From Streptomyces sp. Je 1-332 (GTDB taxonomy: Bacteria > Actinomycetota > Actinomycetes > Streptomycetales > Streptomycetaceae), in the NCBI RefSeq assembly GCF_040730185.1, contig NZ_CP160402.1:7626001-7690000 (forward strand): a stretch of DNA of 64,000 nucleotides, given 5' to 3'. The notes under the pieces were generated by a model. It ran no database searches, had not been told where the DNA came from, and saw nothing but the letters and a program-made list of their open reading frames with translations. Positions 46,527 through 53,669 of the stretch are shown here, piece after piece (the first letter of the stretch is position 1; each line of letters opens with the position of its first letter). The position numbers and the translations under genes were made by a program.

Positions 46527-46916
46527 GTGGCCAGTAAGTTCACCGAGCTTGCGATCGACTGTGTCGATCCCGATGCGCTTGCCCAATTCTGGTGCGCCGT
46601 CCTCGGTTACGAGGTGCAGGAGGCGGAGGACGGGTTCATTTCCATCGGTGCGCCTCAAGAGCCTGGCGGCGCGCAGTGCGTCGGGCCAGTTCCGCCCACG
46701 CTGGGGTTCGCGCGGGTGCCTGAGGGCAAGGCCATCAAGAACCGGCTCCACATCGACGTCAACCCGACCGACAGGGAGCAGGACGAAGAGGTCCGTCGAC
46801 TGCTCGGACTCGGTGCTCGGCACGCCGACGTCGGCCAGACCGGCGACGAGAGCTGGGTCATCCTCGCCGACCCCGAAGGGAACGAGTTCTGCGTCCTCGC
46901 GACTCGCCGCCCCTGA
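46527..46916 (+). CDS. VOC-family glyoxalase-like protein
   Basis: A 129-residue VOC protein of the Glyoxalase_6 type: ELAIDCVDPDALAQFWCAVLGYEVQEAEDGF at the start, HIDVNPTDREQDEEVRRLL in the middle, and ILADPEGNEFCVLA at the end. Metal-ligand-like His and Glu are present. Function unknown. I chose the GTG at 46527 because GGGGAG lies 8 bases upstream; the in-frame ATG at 46464 has no such site. Confidence 0.85.
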   Translation: MASKFTELAIDCVDPDALAQFWCAVLGYEVQEAEDGFISIGAPQEPGGAQCVGPVPPTLGFARVPEGKAIKNRLHIDVNPTDREQDEEVRRLLGLGARHADVGQTGDESWVILADPEGNEFCVLATRRP

Positions 46917-47007
46917 GAAGCGGCGCCCCCGCGGCACTGTGGCCGCGATGATGGGCTCCGACCGGTAGGAGACCGCAGACTCACGCGTCCGTAGTCGAAG
47001 GAGCCAC

Positions 47008-47565
47008 ATGGCCAAGCTCATCTACTCGATGATCACCTCGCTCGACGGCTACGCCGAGGCGGCGGAGGGCGGCCTCGGCACCGGCGCCGAGGACCCGGAG
47101 GTGCACACCTTCATCAACGACCTCTTCCGCCCCGTCGGCACATATCTCTACGGCCGACGGATGTACGAGACGATGGTCTATTGGGAGACCGCGCACACCG
47201 AGCCCGACCAGCCGCCGCACATCCTGCAGTACGCCCGCGACTGGCAGGCCGCGGAGAAGATCGTGTACTCCACGACGCTCGATTCGGTGTCCAGCGCGAA
47301 GACCCGAATTGAGCGCACCTTCGATCCGGAGGCGGTGCGCAGACTCAAGGCGGAGGCCGAGCACGACCTCACCGTCGACGGCCCGAACCTCGCAGGCCAG
47401 GCGATCGCAGCCGGCCTGGTGGACGAGTACCACCTGTTCATCACCACGAGCGTGGTCGGCGGCGGCAAACGCTTCTTCCCCGACGGCGTGCGCCTCGATC
47501 TCGATCTCGCCGAGGAGCGCGCCTTCGACAGCGGCCTGATCTACGCGCGCTACCGGACCCGCTGA
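47008..47565 (+). CDS. Dihydrofolate reductase-like/RibD C-terminal domain protein
   Basis: A 185-residue protein of the RibD_C/DHFR fold (AKLIYSMITSLDGYAE, LYGRRMYETMVYWE, DLTVDGPNLAGQAIAAGLVDEYHLF, VVGGGKRFFPDG). Such proteins are NADPH-dependent reductases of unknown substrate in Streptomyces and are rarely true folate enzymes. ATG 47008 follows GAAGGAGCC. It overlaps the convergent MBL gene by 16 bases. Confidence 0.88.
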   Translation: MAKLIYSMITSLDGYAEAAEGGLGTGAEDPEVHTFINDLFRPVGTYLYGRRMYETMVYWETAHTEPDQPPHILQYARDWQAAEKIVYSTTLDSVSSAKTRIERTFDPEAVRRLKAEAEHDLTVDGPNLAGQAIAAGLVDEYHLFITTSVVGGGKRFFPDGVRLDLDLAEERAFDSGLIYARYRTR

Positions 47566-48494
47566 GTCGACGCCGGTACGAGGCGGTATGCGCCGCCCTC
47601 GGGGATCACGTGGCCCGCGGTGGGCGGCGGGAAGTGGCTGCCCAGCAGAAGAGTTCGGGTGTCGACGAGCGAACTGAGCAGTTCCTGGCGGGTCCTGGTC
47701 GCGGCTGCGGGGTCGATGTCCACGCAGCTGCCCAGGTCGGGGTGGACCAGCTGGACCGGGTGATGGATGCAGTCGCCGGTGATGAGCGCGCTCTCGCCGC
47801 GACTGCTCAGTTCCACCGCCACCTGGCCCGGCGTGTGGCCCGGGGTGGGGCGCAGACGGACCCCCGGCGCGATGTCCAGCGCGTGGCCCCTGCTGCCGGT
47901 GGTTCCGAAAGGGACGTCGACCAAGTCCAGCAGACCTGCCTCCCAGATGGGGTGCACGGAGTCGCGGAACATCTGGCGCCTCGCCTCGTCCATGTCGACG
48001 CCGGCCCAGTAGTCCCATTCGGTGCGCGTCGTGACGTAGCGGGCGTTGGGGAACGTGGGCGCCCAACTGCCCCCGTCCGCCCGCGTGTTCCAGCCGACAT
48101 GGTCCGTGTGCAGGTGCGTGAGAATGACGAGATCCACTGTCTCGGGTGCGAAGCCGGCCGCCGTAAGCCGCGCCAGGTAGTCACTGTTCAGGTGGTCCCA
48201 CGCGGGGTTGGCCCGCTGCTTGCCGTTGCCGATGCCGGTGTCCACGAGCACGCGGAGCCCGTCCACCTCGACCGCGAAGCTGTGGCTTGCAAGCCGCAGG
48301 ACGCGCTGTTCGTCCGCGAAGTCCGGCTGGAGCCAGGGGACTTGATCGACGATCTCCGGAGTTGCTCCGGGCAGCAGCCAGGGGCCCGTCTGCTGTGGCA
48401 TCTGCACCTCGTCGATACGGCGGACGGTGAGGTCTCCCACCGTCCAGGCCGGGGCGCCGGTGTGGGGGTTGACGTGGGGCGCGGTCGTGGACAT
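47550..48494 (-). CDS. MBL-fold metallo-hydrolase
   Basis: A 314-residue metallo-beta-lactamase-fold hydrolase. The zinc motif HLHTDHVGW (HxHxDH) is near residue 125, with further metal residues in GHTPGQVAVE and TGDCIHHPVQL. Related enzymes include lactonases and quorum quenchers. It is divergent from the AtzG-like/amidase operon across a region with an 11-bp inverted repeat, so the TetR regulator encoded next to the amidase may control both. ATG 48494; AGAAGGGAACCGC lies upstream. Confidence 0.9.
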   Translation of the reverse strand: MSTTAPHVNPHTGAPAWTVGDLTVRRIDEVQMPQQTGPWLLPGATPEIVDQVPWLQPDFADEQRVLRLASHSFAVEVDGLRVLVDTGIGNGKQRANPAWDHLNSDYLARLTAAGFAPETVDLVILTHLHTDHVGWNTRADGGSWAPTFPNARYVTTRTEWDYWAGVDMDEARRQMFRDSVHPIWEAGLLDLVDVPFGTTGSRGHALDIAPGVRLRPTPGHTPGQVAVELSSRGESALITGDCIHHPVQLVHPDLGSCVDIDPAAATRTRQELLSSLVDTRTLLLGSHFPPPTAGHVIPEGGAYRLVPASTQRVR

Positions 48495-48515
48495 GCGGTT
48501 CCCTTCTGGCGGCTA

Positions 48516-48571
48516 AAAGCAACGTGTTTGCTTTAAGGGAGCGTAGGGTCTAGCGTCCCGTTAAAGCAAAC
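48516..48571. promoter_or_regulatory. Putative TetR operators in a divergent promoter
   Basis: GTTTGCTTTAA (48526-48536) and TTAAAGCAAAC (48561-48571) form a perfect 11-bp inverted repeat with a 24-base spacer. Inside it AAAGCAA (48516-48522) and TTGCTTT (48528-48534) make a closer palindrome. The sites lie between the MBL and AtzG-like genes and probably bind the TetR encoded at 50190. Confidence 0.6.
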
Positions 48572-48602
48572 CATTAGCGTTTGAGTGTCGAGAGGGCCGC
48601 AC

Positions 48603-48818
48603 ATGAACATCGCTGAACTCACCCCGCAGGAGGCCGCCCGAGGGGCGCTCCGGGCGGGCCTGCCCCTGACGAGCGACCGTCACGAAGTGGTGGCCCTGAC
48701 CGTCGGCCACATCCAGTCCGTCATCGCCACCCTCCGCGAACTGGACTTCGGCGAGACGCCGCCCGCGATGTCCTCGGCGCCTGCGGCCGGACAGGAGGGC
48801 GTCGATGCAGCCGTATGA
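48603..48818 (+). CDS. Small AtzG-like protein, amidase partner
   Basis: A 71-residue, largely helical protein (TPQEAARGALRAGLPLTSDRHEVVALTVGHIQSVIATLRELDFG) with a Pro/Ala-rich tail. It resembles the small AtzG/GatC-type partner proteins that stabilise AtzE-type amidases, with an equivalent LTVxHIxxxxxxLRELDFGETPPA pattern. It overlaps the amidase gene by 14 bases, strongly suggesting a complex. GatC fits less well because no GatB is linked. ATG 48603 was chosen; GTG-type starts upstream would fall over the operator. Confidence 0.6.
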   Translation: MNIAELTPQEAARGALRAGLPLTSDRHEVVALTVGHIQSVIATLRELDFGETPPAMSSAPAAGQEGVDAAV

Positions 48819-50172
48819 GCTGTCCCTGGCCGACGCCTCCCAGGCCATGGCCGCGAAGAAGCTCTCCCCGGTCGAGCTGACCGCGTCGGTGCTCGACCGC
48901 ATCGGAGCGGTGGACGAGCGACTCCACGCCTACGTCACCGTCGACGCGGACTCCGCCCGGAAGTCGGCGGAACGGGCCGAGCGTGAGATCGCCCAGGGGG
49001 AGTCGCGCGGTCCGCTGCACGGGATACCCATGGGTCTGAAGGACCTGATCGACGTCGAGGGCATGCCCACCACGGCGAGCTCACGCGTCAGGTCCTGCCA
49101 TGTCGCCGCGCGCGACAGCGCCGTCGCCACGCGCCTGTCCGACGCCGGTGCGGTGCTGCTGGGGAAGACCCACACCCACGAGTTCGCCTACGGCCTCACC
49201 ACTCCCCAGACGCGCAACGCCTGGGACCACGGCCGCGTCGCCGGTGGGTCCAGCGGCGGCTCAGCCGTGGCCGTCGCGGCGGGAGGGGCCACCTTCGCGC
49301 TGGGGACGGACACCGGCGGTTCGATCCGCGTGCCCGCGGCGCTGAACGGCGTGGTTGGCCTCAAGCCGACGTACGGCCTGATCTCCCGCCGGGGAGTGAC
49401 CTCCCTGTCCTGGTCCCTGGATCATGTCGGCCCCCTCACCCGTACGGTGCGGGACGCCTCGCTCGTCCTTGCCGCGTTGGTGGGCCGGGACGAGTACGAT
49501 CCCGCCTCCCCGGCGTCGGAAGGTGACCTTTCAGGGCTACGGGTCGGAGTGCCGCGCAACTACTACTTCGAGCGGATCAGCCCGGAGGTGGAGAAGGGCG
49601 TGCGCCGGGCCATCGGGCGGCTCCAGGAGCTGGGGGCCGAACTCGTCGACGTAGAGATCCCGTTGACGCGCTATATCCAGGCCACTCAGTGGGGTCTGAT
49701 GGTCCCGGAGGCGACGTCGTACCACGAGCGGACGCTTCGCTCGGTGCCCGATCTGTACACGCCGGACGTCCGCGTCCTGCTGGAGGCGGGCGAGTTCGTG
49801 TCCGCCGGTGACTATCTCAGGGCCCAGCGCGCGAGGACGCTGATGCGCGAGGCCTGGGCCCACATGCTCGCCCGCGTCGACGTGATCGCCGCCCCGGCGG
49901 TCCCGATGACGGCCGTCGAGGCCGGACAGGGCAGTGTGCGGTGGGCGGACGGCACGGTGGAGGCCGTCTCCGACAGCTACGTCCGTCTCTCCGCGCCCGC
50001 CAACATCACAGGGGTGCCCGCGCTGACCCTGCCCGTGGGGAAGGATCACGCGGGCCTGCCGATCGGCATGCAACTCATGGGGCGCCCGCTCGACGAGGCG
50101 ACCGTGCTGCGGGTCGGGCACGCGTACGAGATGATCCATGGCACCGCGCTAGAAGCAATGAATTCGCGTTAA
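48805..50172 (+). CDS. Amidase-signature family hydrolase
   Basis: A 455-residue amidase. The Ser-cisSer-Lys triad is visible: Lys in GIPMGLKDLIDVEG, cis-Ser in VAGGSSGGSAVAVA, and nucleophile Ser in GTDTGGSIRVPAA. The signature continues with VGLKPTYGLISRRG and SLDHVGPLTR. It hydrolyses a C-N bond in an amide, biuret or allophanate-like compound; the small AtzG-like partner favours the AtzE type. ATG 48805 overlaps the end of that partner. A TetR gene follows after 17 bases. Confidence 0.92.
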   Translation: MQPYELSLADASQAMAAKKLSPVELTASVLDRIGAVDERLHAYVTVDADSARKSAERAEREIAQGESRGPLHGIPMGLKDLIDVEGMPTTASSRVRSCHVAARDSAVATRLSDAGAVLLGKTHTHEFAYGLTTPQTRNAWDHGRVAGGSSGGSAVAVAAGGATFALGTDTGGSIRVPAALNGVVGLKPTYGLISRRGVTSLSWSLDHVGPLTRTVRDASLVLAALVGRDEYDPASPASEGDLSGLRVGVPRNYYFERISPEVEKGVRRAIGRLQELGAELVDVEIPLTRYIQATQWGLMVPEATSYHERTLRSVPDLYTPDVRVLLEAGEFVSAGDYLRAQRARTLMREAWAHMLARVDVIAAPAVPMTAVEAGQGSVRWADGTVEAVSDSYVRLSAPANITGVPALTLPVGKDHAGLPIGMQLMGRPLDEATVLRVGHAYEMIHGTALEAMNSR

Positions 50173-50189
50173 GGGATTAAGGTGGAGCC

Positions 50190-50747
50190 ATGAGTCCCAA
50201 GCCCATGGTCCGGCCCGGAGGGCGCAGCGCCCGAGTTCAGGAGTCAGTGCACGCGGCGGTGCGTGAGCTGCAGGCCGAGCTGGGGCGCGAGGCGCTGACC
50301 GTTCCTCTCGTCGCGGCTCGCGCGGGGGTGACGCCGTCGACCGTCTACCGCCGGTGGGGAGACCTTCAGGAGCTCCTGTCCGACGTCGCGGTCGAACACC
50401 TGCGCCCCGAGGAGGCGCCGGCCGACCTCGGCACCCTGCGTGCGGACCTCGGCGCCTGGGCCGAGCAGTTCCTCGACGAAATGGCCTCCCCGCCGGGGCG
50501 CGCGTACATCAGGGACGCCCTTCTCGGGGACCCGGACGGGAGCAACGCCGGCCACTGCTCCGCCTACGCCGCGCAACAGATCGACATCGTCCTGGCGCGC
50601 GCGGCGGAGCGAGGCGAGGCCGCGCCGGACACGGAGCAGGTCGTCGACCGGGTCGTGGCCCCGATGATGTACCGCATCCTCTTCCGCCCCGGCCAACTGG
50701 ACGCCGCTTACGCGCGCGCACTCGTGGACCACGCCCTCTCGGAGTAG
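50190..50747 (+). CDS. TetR/AcrR-family regulator
   Basis: A 185-residue TetR-type repressor: HTH near residues 35-65 (LTVPLVAARAGVTPSTVYRRWGDLQELLSDVAVE) and a TetR_C-like ligand domain with DALLGDPDG and MMYRILFRPGQLDAAYA. It lies 17 bases after the amidase gene and is probably in the same operon. It likely regulates the divergent MBL and AtzG-like/amidase promoters through the 48516-48571 sites. GTGGAG lies 4 bases before the ATG. Ligand unknown, perhaps the amidase substrate. Confidence 0.9.
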   Translation: MSPKPMVRPGGRSARVQESVHAAVRELQAELGREALTVPLVAARAGVTPSTVYRRWGDLQELLSDVAVEHLRPEEAPADLGTLRADLGAWAEQFLDEMASPPGRAYIRDALLGDPDGSNAGHCSAYAAQQIDIVLARAAERGEAAPDTEQVVDRVVAPMMYRILFRPGQLDAAYARALVDHALSE

Positions 50748-50904
50748 TCCCGAACCGGCAGCAGACGCCGAACGGAATTCGACGAGCAGAACCAGCACGG
50801 AACGAATCAACTATCCGCGCAGGCCCGTCGGCACGGGGTAAGGACCGCTAGCGTGTGGCCCCGGACCTGTTCCCGTCGGGCCACCTCGGCCCCGGAGGTG
50901 AGAG

Positions 50905-51786
50905 ATGGCGGATACCGGCTCGGCGTCGGTCGGTACGATCCCTGTCCAGCATCTCCGGTCCGGTGACCACGCGTTCGTCAGTTACGGCGACGACGACGCG
51001 GGCCGCGACGTGGTATCCGCCTTCACGTGGGCAGGGCTCGTACAGCGCGAGAAGGTGATGGTCTTCGCCGCGCCCCACCTGGACGACGAACGGGTGTGGG
51101 CCCGGCTGGACGCGCCGGGAGCCCTGCTGGGATCCGCCCGGGAGAGCGGGCAGTTGGTGCTCAGCAGCATGCGTGCCCTCATCCATCCCGAGGAGGCGTT
51201 CACCCCCCACCGCCAGTGGGAGCGCATCACGGAGGAGACCGAGCGGGCCCTGGCGGAGGGCTACACCGGGCTGCGCACCTATATCGACATGCACTGGGTG
51301 GGGGCCCTGGGCGCCGACATCGAGGTGATGACGCACCGCGAGTCCCACGCTCAGCATCTGTTCACCGGCCGCCCCTACACCGAGATCTGTGCCTACGACA
51401 CCCGCTGGTTCGAGCCCGACGTCGTGACGGCCATGCACAAGGCGCACCCCTGTCGGCTGCTGCCGCACCTGGGGGCTCTGCACGCCGAACTGACGGAAGG
51501 CAGGGTGCGGTTGGTCGGTGAAGCGGACCTCGCCACTCGGGAGCAGTTCATCGGTGCCGTGCGTGAAGGGCTCAGGCGGGCCGAGGAATCCCGGCAGCCG
51601 CTGGTCGTGGACCTGTCCGGTCTCGTGTTCCTCGGCGTCGCTTGCGCCGTGGACCTGCTGCGGCTGGTTCTGGAACATCCGCACGGCCCGGTCCGGGTCC
51701 ACTGTCCACCGACATCGGCCCGCATACTGCGCCGAGCCGGCGCCGATCAGGTGCCTCACATGGTGCTCAGCGAGGTGGTCCGCTGA
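50905..51786 (+). CDS. MEDS-domain plus STAS protein
   Basis: A 293-residue signalling protein. The N-terminal MEDS domain (about 15-190, RSGDHAFVSYGDDDAGRDVVSAFTWAGL, then EVMTHRESHAQHLF) is a sensor of unknown ligand. The C-terminal STAS domain (about 205-290, RLVGEADLATREQF, VVDLSGLVFLGVACAVDLLRL) is of anti-anti-sigma type. The residue that is usually a phosphorylatable Ser is not present in the FLGVAC loop. A very strong GGAGGTGA ribosome site precedes the ATG. It overlaps by one base an anti-sigma-type ATPase, so the two form a switch module. Confidence 0.87.
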   Translation: MADTGSASVGTIPVQHLRSGDHAFVSYGDDDAGRDVVSAFTWAGLVQREKVMVFAAPHLDDERVWARLDAPGALLGSARESGQLVLSSMRALIHPEEAFTPHRQWERITEETERALAEGYTGLRTYIDMHWVGALGADIEVMTHRESHAQHLFTGRPYTEICAYDTRWFEPDVVTAMHKAHPCRLLPHLGALHAELTEGRVRLVGEADLATREQFIGAVREGLRRAEESRQPLVVDLSGLVFLGVACAVDLLRLVLEHPHGPVRVHCPPTSARILRRAGADQVPHMVLSEVVR

Positions 51787-52217
51787 TGACGACCGCGCCA
51801 GGCCCGCACGACGAGGCCTCTCCCGTCACCCTGCTGGAGTCTCGTTTCACGCAGGACGACCTGCCCCGGCTGCGTATGCTCGTCGCGCAGTTCGCCGACC
51901 ACCAAGGGCTGACCGAGCCACGGCGCAGCGAATTCATCGTGGCCCTGGACGCGGTGGCGGTCAACGCCGTCGAGCACGCGGGCGGCGGCGGCACACTGGT
52001 CCTGCAGCGCAGCAACGGCCATCTGGCCTGCCACATCCACGACGTGGGCCTCGGCTTCAGCGCCGACGTCGTCCCCGACCTGGCCCCCGGCCTCGACGGC
52101 CGCGCGACCGGCCGAGGCCTGTGGCTCGCCACCCTGCTCACCGACGAGCTCACCATCTCGGGCGGCCCCGACGGCAGCAGGGTGACCCTGGCCGTGCGGC
52201 TCCCCGGCCCTCACTGA
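51786..52217 (+). CDS. Anti-sigma-type ATP-binding protein (HATPase_c)
   Basis: A 143-residue GHKL ATPase of the anti-sigma factor/serine kinase kind. The N box lies in LDAVAVNAVEHAG, the G1 box in IHDVGLGF and the G2 box in GRGLWLATLL. Such proteins bind a sigma factor or phosphorylate a STAS partner. ATG 51786 overlaps the MEDS-STAS stop (TGATG), so translation is coupled and the STAS domain is its probable partner. It could regulate a SigB-type factor such as those at 222 or 3690, but no linkage shows this. Confidence 0.88.
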   Translation: MTTAPGPHDEASPVTLLESRFTQDDLPRLRMLVAQFADHQGLTEPRRSEFIVALDAVAVNAVEHAGGGGTLVLQRSNGHLACHIHDVGLGFSADVVPDLAPGLDGRATGRGLWLATLLTDELTISGGPDGSRVTLAVRLPGPH

Positions 52218-52224
52218 TGCGTCG

Positions 52225-52935
52225 TCACCGGCTGAACCGGCGCCGCAGCTTGACCGTGTAGTTGGTCCGGGTGGAGGGCGCTCCGTCCGGGGCCGTCAGA
52301 GAGTGTTCGTGGGTTTCGCAGGCGAGTACGTCCCACTGCCCGGCCGGCAGATCGAGCGAGGCCAGGACCTTCTCGGGGGTGGGGAAGTCGACGCCGGGGT
52401 GAGGTTCGGTCTCCCAGGCGGGAAAGCCCATGTGGCCGACGATCAGGAGTGTGCCGCCCTCGGCGACGGCCGCGGCGGCGGCGCGCAGGATCTGCTCGCG
52501 CGGCATCTCGTGCAGGGAGTGCAGGAACTGGGCGCAGACCAGGTCGTAGCTGCCGGCCGGGAAGGAAGCGCCCAGGTCGTGGTGCTGCCAGTCCACGCGG
52601 TCGGCGACCCCGGCCTGGTCCGCGTGCTCGGCCGCGCGGGCGAGGGCGACGCGGGAGATATCGGTGGCGGTGACGCGCCAGCCCTGCCGCGCGAGCCAGA
52701 TCGCGTCGCCTCCCTCTCCGCAGCCCAGATCGAGGGCGCTCCCGGAAGTGAGCCCCTCGGTCTCGCGGACGAGGGCGGCATTGGGTTCGCCGCTCCACAG
52801 ACGGCCGCTCTGGTTGTAGCGCTCGTCCCAGAATGCCTCGGCCGATTCGGCGGCGGAGACGGCGGTGCCGGAAGCGGCGTGGGTGCCCGAAGCGGCGTGG
52901 GTGCCGGGCGTGGGGTCGGTCGTGCGGTCGCTCAT
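52225..52935 (-). CDS. Class I SAM-dependent methyltransferase
   Basis: A 236-residue methyltransferase. Motif I ALDLGCGEGGDAIWLARQG and post-I TDISRVAL identify the SAM site; the overall pattern resembles TehB-type/thiopurine methyltransferases. The substrate is unknown. A tandem GTHAAS repeat lies in the N-terminal tail. ATG 52935 was chosen (MSDRTTDP, AGAAGGAGCCCAC upstream). It is divergent from the XRE-cupin regulator and convergent with the ATPase gene, 7 bases apart. Confidence 0.9.
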   Translation of the reverse strand: MSDRTTDPTPGTHAASGTHAASGTAVSAAESAEAFWDERYNQSGRLWSGEPNAALVRETEGLTSGSALDLGCGEGGDAIWLARQGWRVTATDISRVALARAAEHADQAGVADRVDWQHHDLGASFPAGSYDLVCAQFLHSLHEMPREQILRAAAAAVAEGGTLLIVGHMGFPAWETEPHPGVDFPTPEKVLASLDLPAGQWDVLACETHEHSLTAPDGAPSTRTNYTVKLRRRFSR

Positions 52936-52993
52936 GTGGGCTCCTTCTGCTCTGCGGCAACCCTGCGCGCGGCCCCGGCCGCTTGACAAAGAT

Positions 52994-53012
52994 ATTTGCC
53001 GACCCGGCAAAT
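52994..53012. promoter_or_regulatory. Perfect palindromic operator for the XRE-cupin regulator
   Basis: ATTTGCCG-ACC-CGGCAAAT is a perfect 8-bp inverted repeat. A TTGACA hexamer lies at 52983-52988. It is centred between the methyltransferase and XRE-cupin genes, 7 bases before the latter's ATG, which suggests autoregulation. Confidence 0.65.
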
Positions 53013-53018
53013 GGAGGG

Positions 53019-53642
53019 ATGGGCGACGATGCCGAACTCACGGATGTGCTGACCGCCGTCGGGCCGAGGCTGAGGGCGCTGCGGAAGGCGCGTGGCGCCA
53101 CCCTGGCCCGGCTGAGCGAGGAGACCGGCATCTCCCTGAGCACGCTCTCGCGCCTTGAGGCCGGACAGCGGGAGCCGACCCTGAAGCTCCTGCTCCCGCT
53201 GGCCAAGGCGTACGGCGTACCGCTCGACGAACTGGTCGGCGCGCCCCAGACGGGTGATCCGCGGATCCACCCGCGGCCGTTCCTGCGCCACGGCAACACG
53301 TGGGTGCCCCTGACCCGCTACCTCGGCGGAATGCACGCCTACAAGCAGGTCATGCCGGTCGCCAGGAACGGCAACCGGCAGACCACGCGCCCCGAGCAGG
53401 GCACGCACGAGGGCTACGAGTGGCTCTACGTACTCTCCGGCCGCCTGCTCCTTGCCCTGGGCGACCACGACCTGGTGCTCACCGCGGGCGAAGCCGCCGA
53501 GTTCGACACCCGCACCCCGCACGGGTTCTCCAACGCCGGCGACATCCCCGTCGAATTCCTCGCCCTGTTCGGGGCCCAGGGCGAGCGCATGCACGTACGC
53601 GTCAGGCCGGGCGGCGGCGAGGGAGACGACGGGGACCAGTAA
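53019..53642 (+). CDS. XRE-family regulator with C-terminal cupin
   Basis: A 207-residue regulator. The HTH_3 domain spans about residues 13-66 (LRALRKARGATLARLSEETGISLSTLSRLEAGQREP), and a cupin follows (about 120-190, THEGYEWLYVLSGRLLLALGDHDLVLTAGEAAEFD). Such proteins sense small metabolites or metals. The perfect palindrome upstream ends 7 bases before the ATG. TTGACA and the weak GCAAAT place transcription start almost at the ATG, so the message may be leaderless. It probably also controls the divergent methyltransferase. Confidence 0.9.
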   Translation: MGDDAELTDVLTAVGPRLRALRKARGATLARLSEETGISLSTLSRLEAGQREPTLKLLLPLAKAYGVPLDELVGAPQTGDPRIHPRPFLRHGNTWVPLTRYLGGMHAYKQVMPVARNGNRQTTRPEQGTHEGYEWLYVLSGRLLLALGDHDLVLTAGEAAEFDTRTPHGFSNAGDIPVEFLALFGAQGERMHVRVRPGGGEGDDGDQ

Positions 53643-53669
53643 CTCTGAGAGGCAGTCGGGGCGGCAGGG

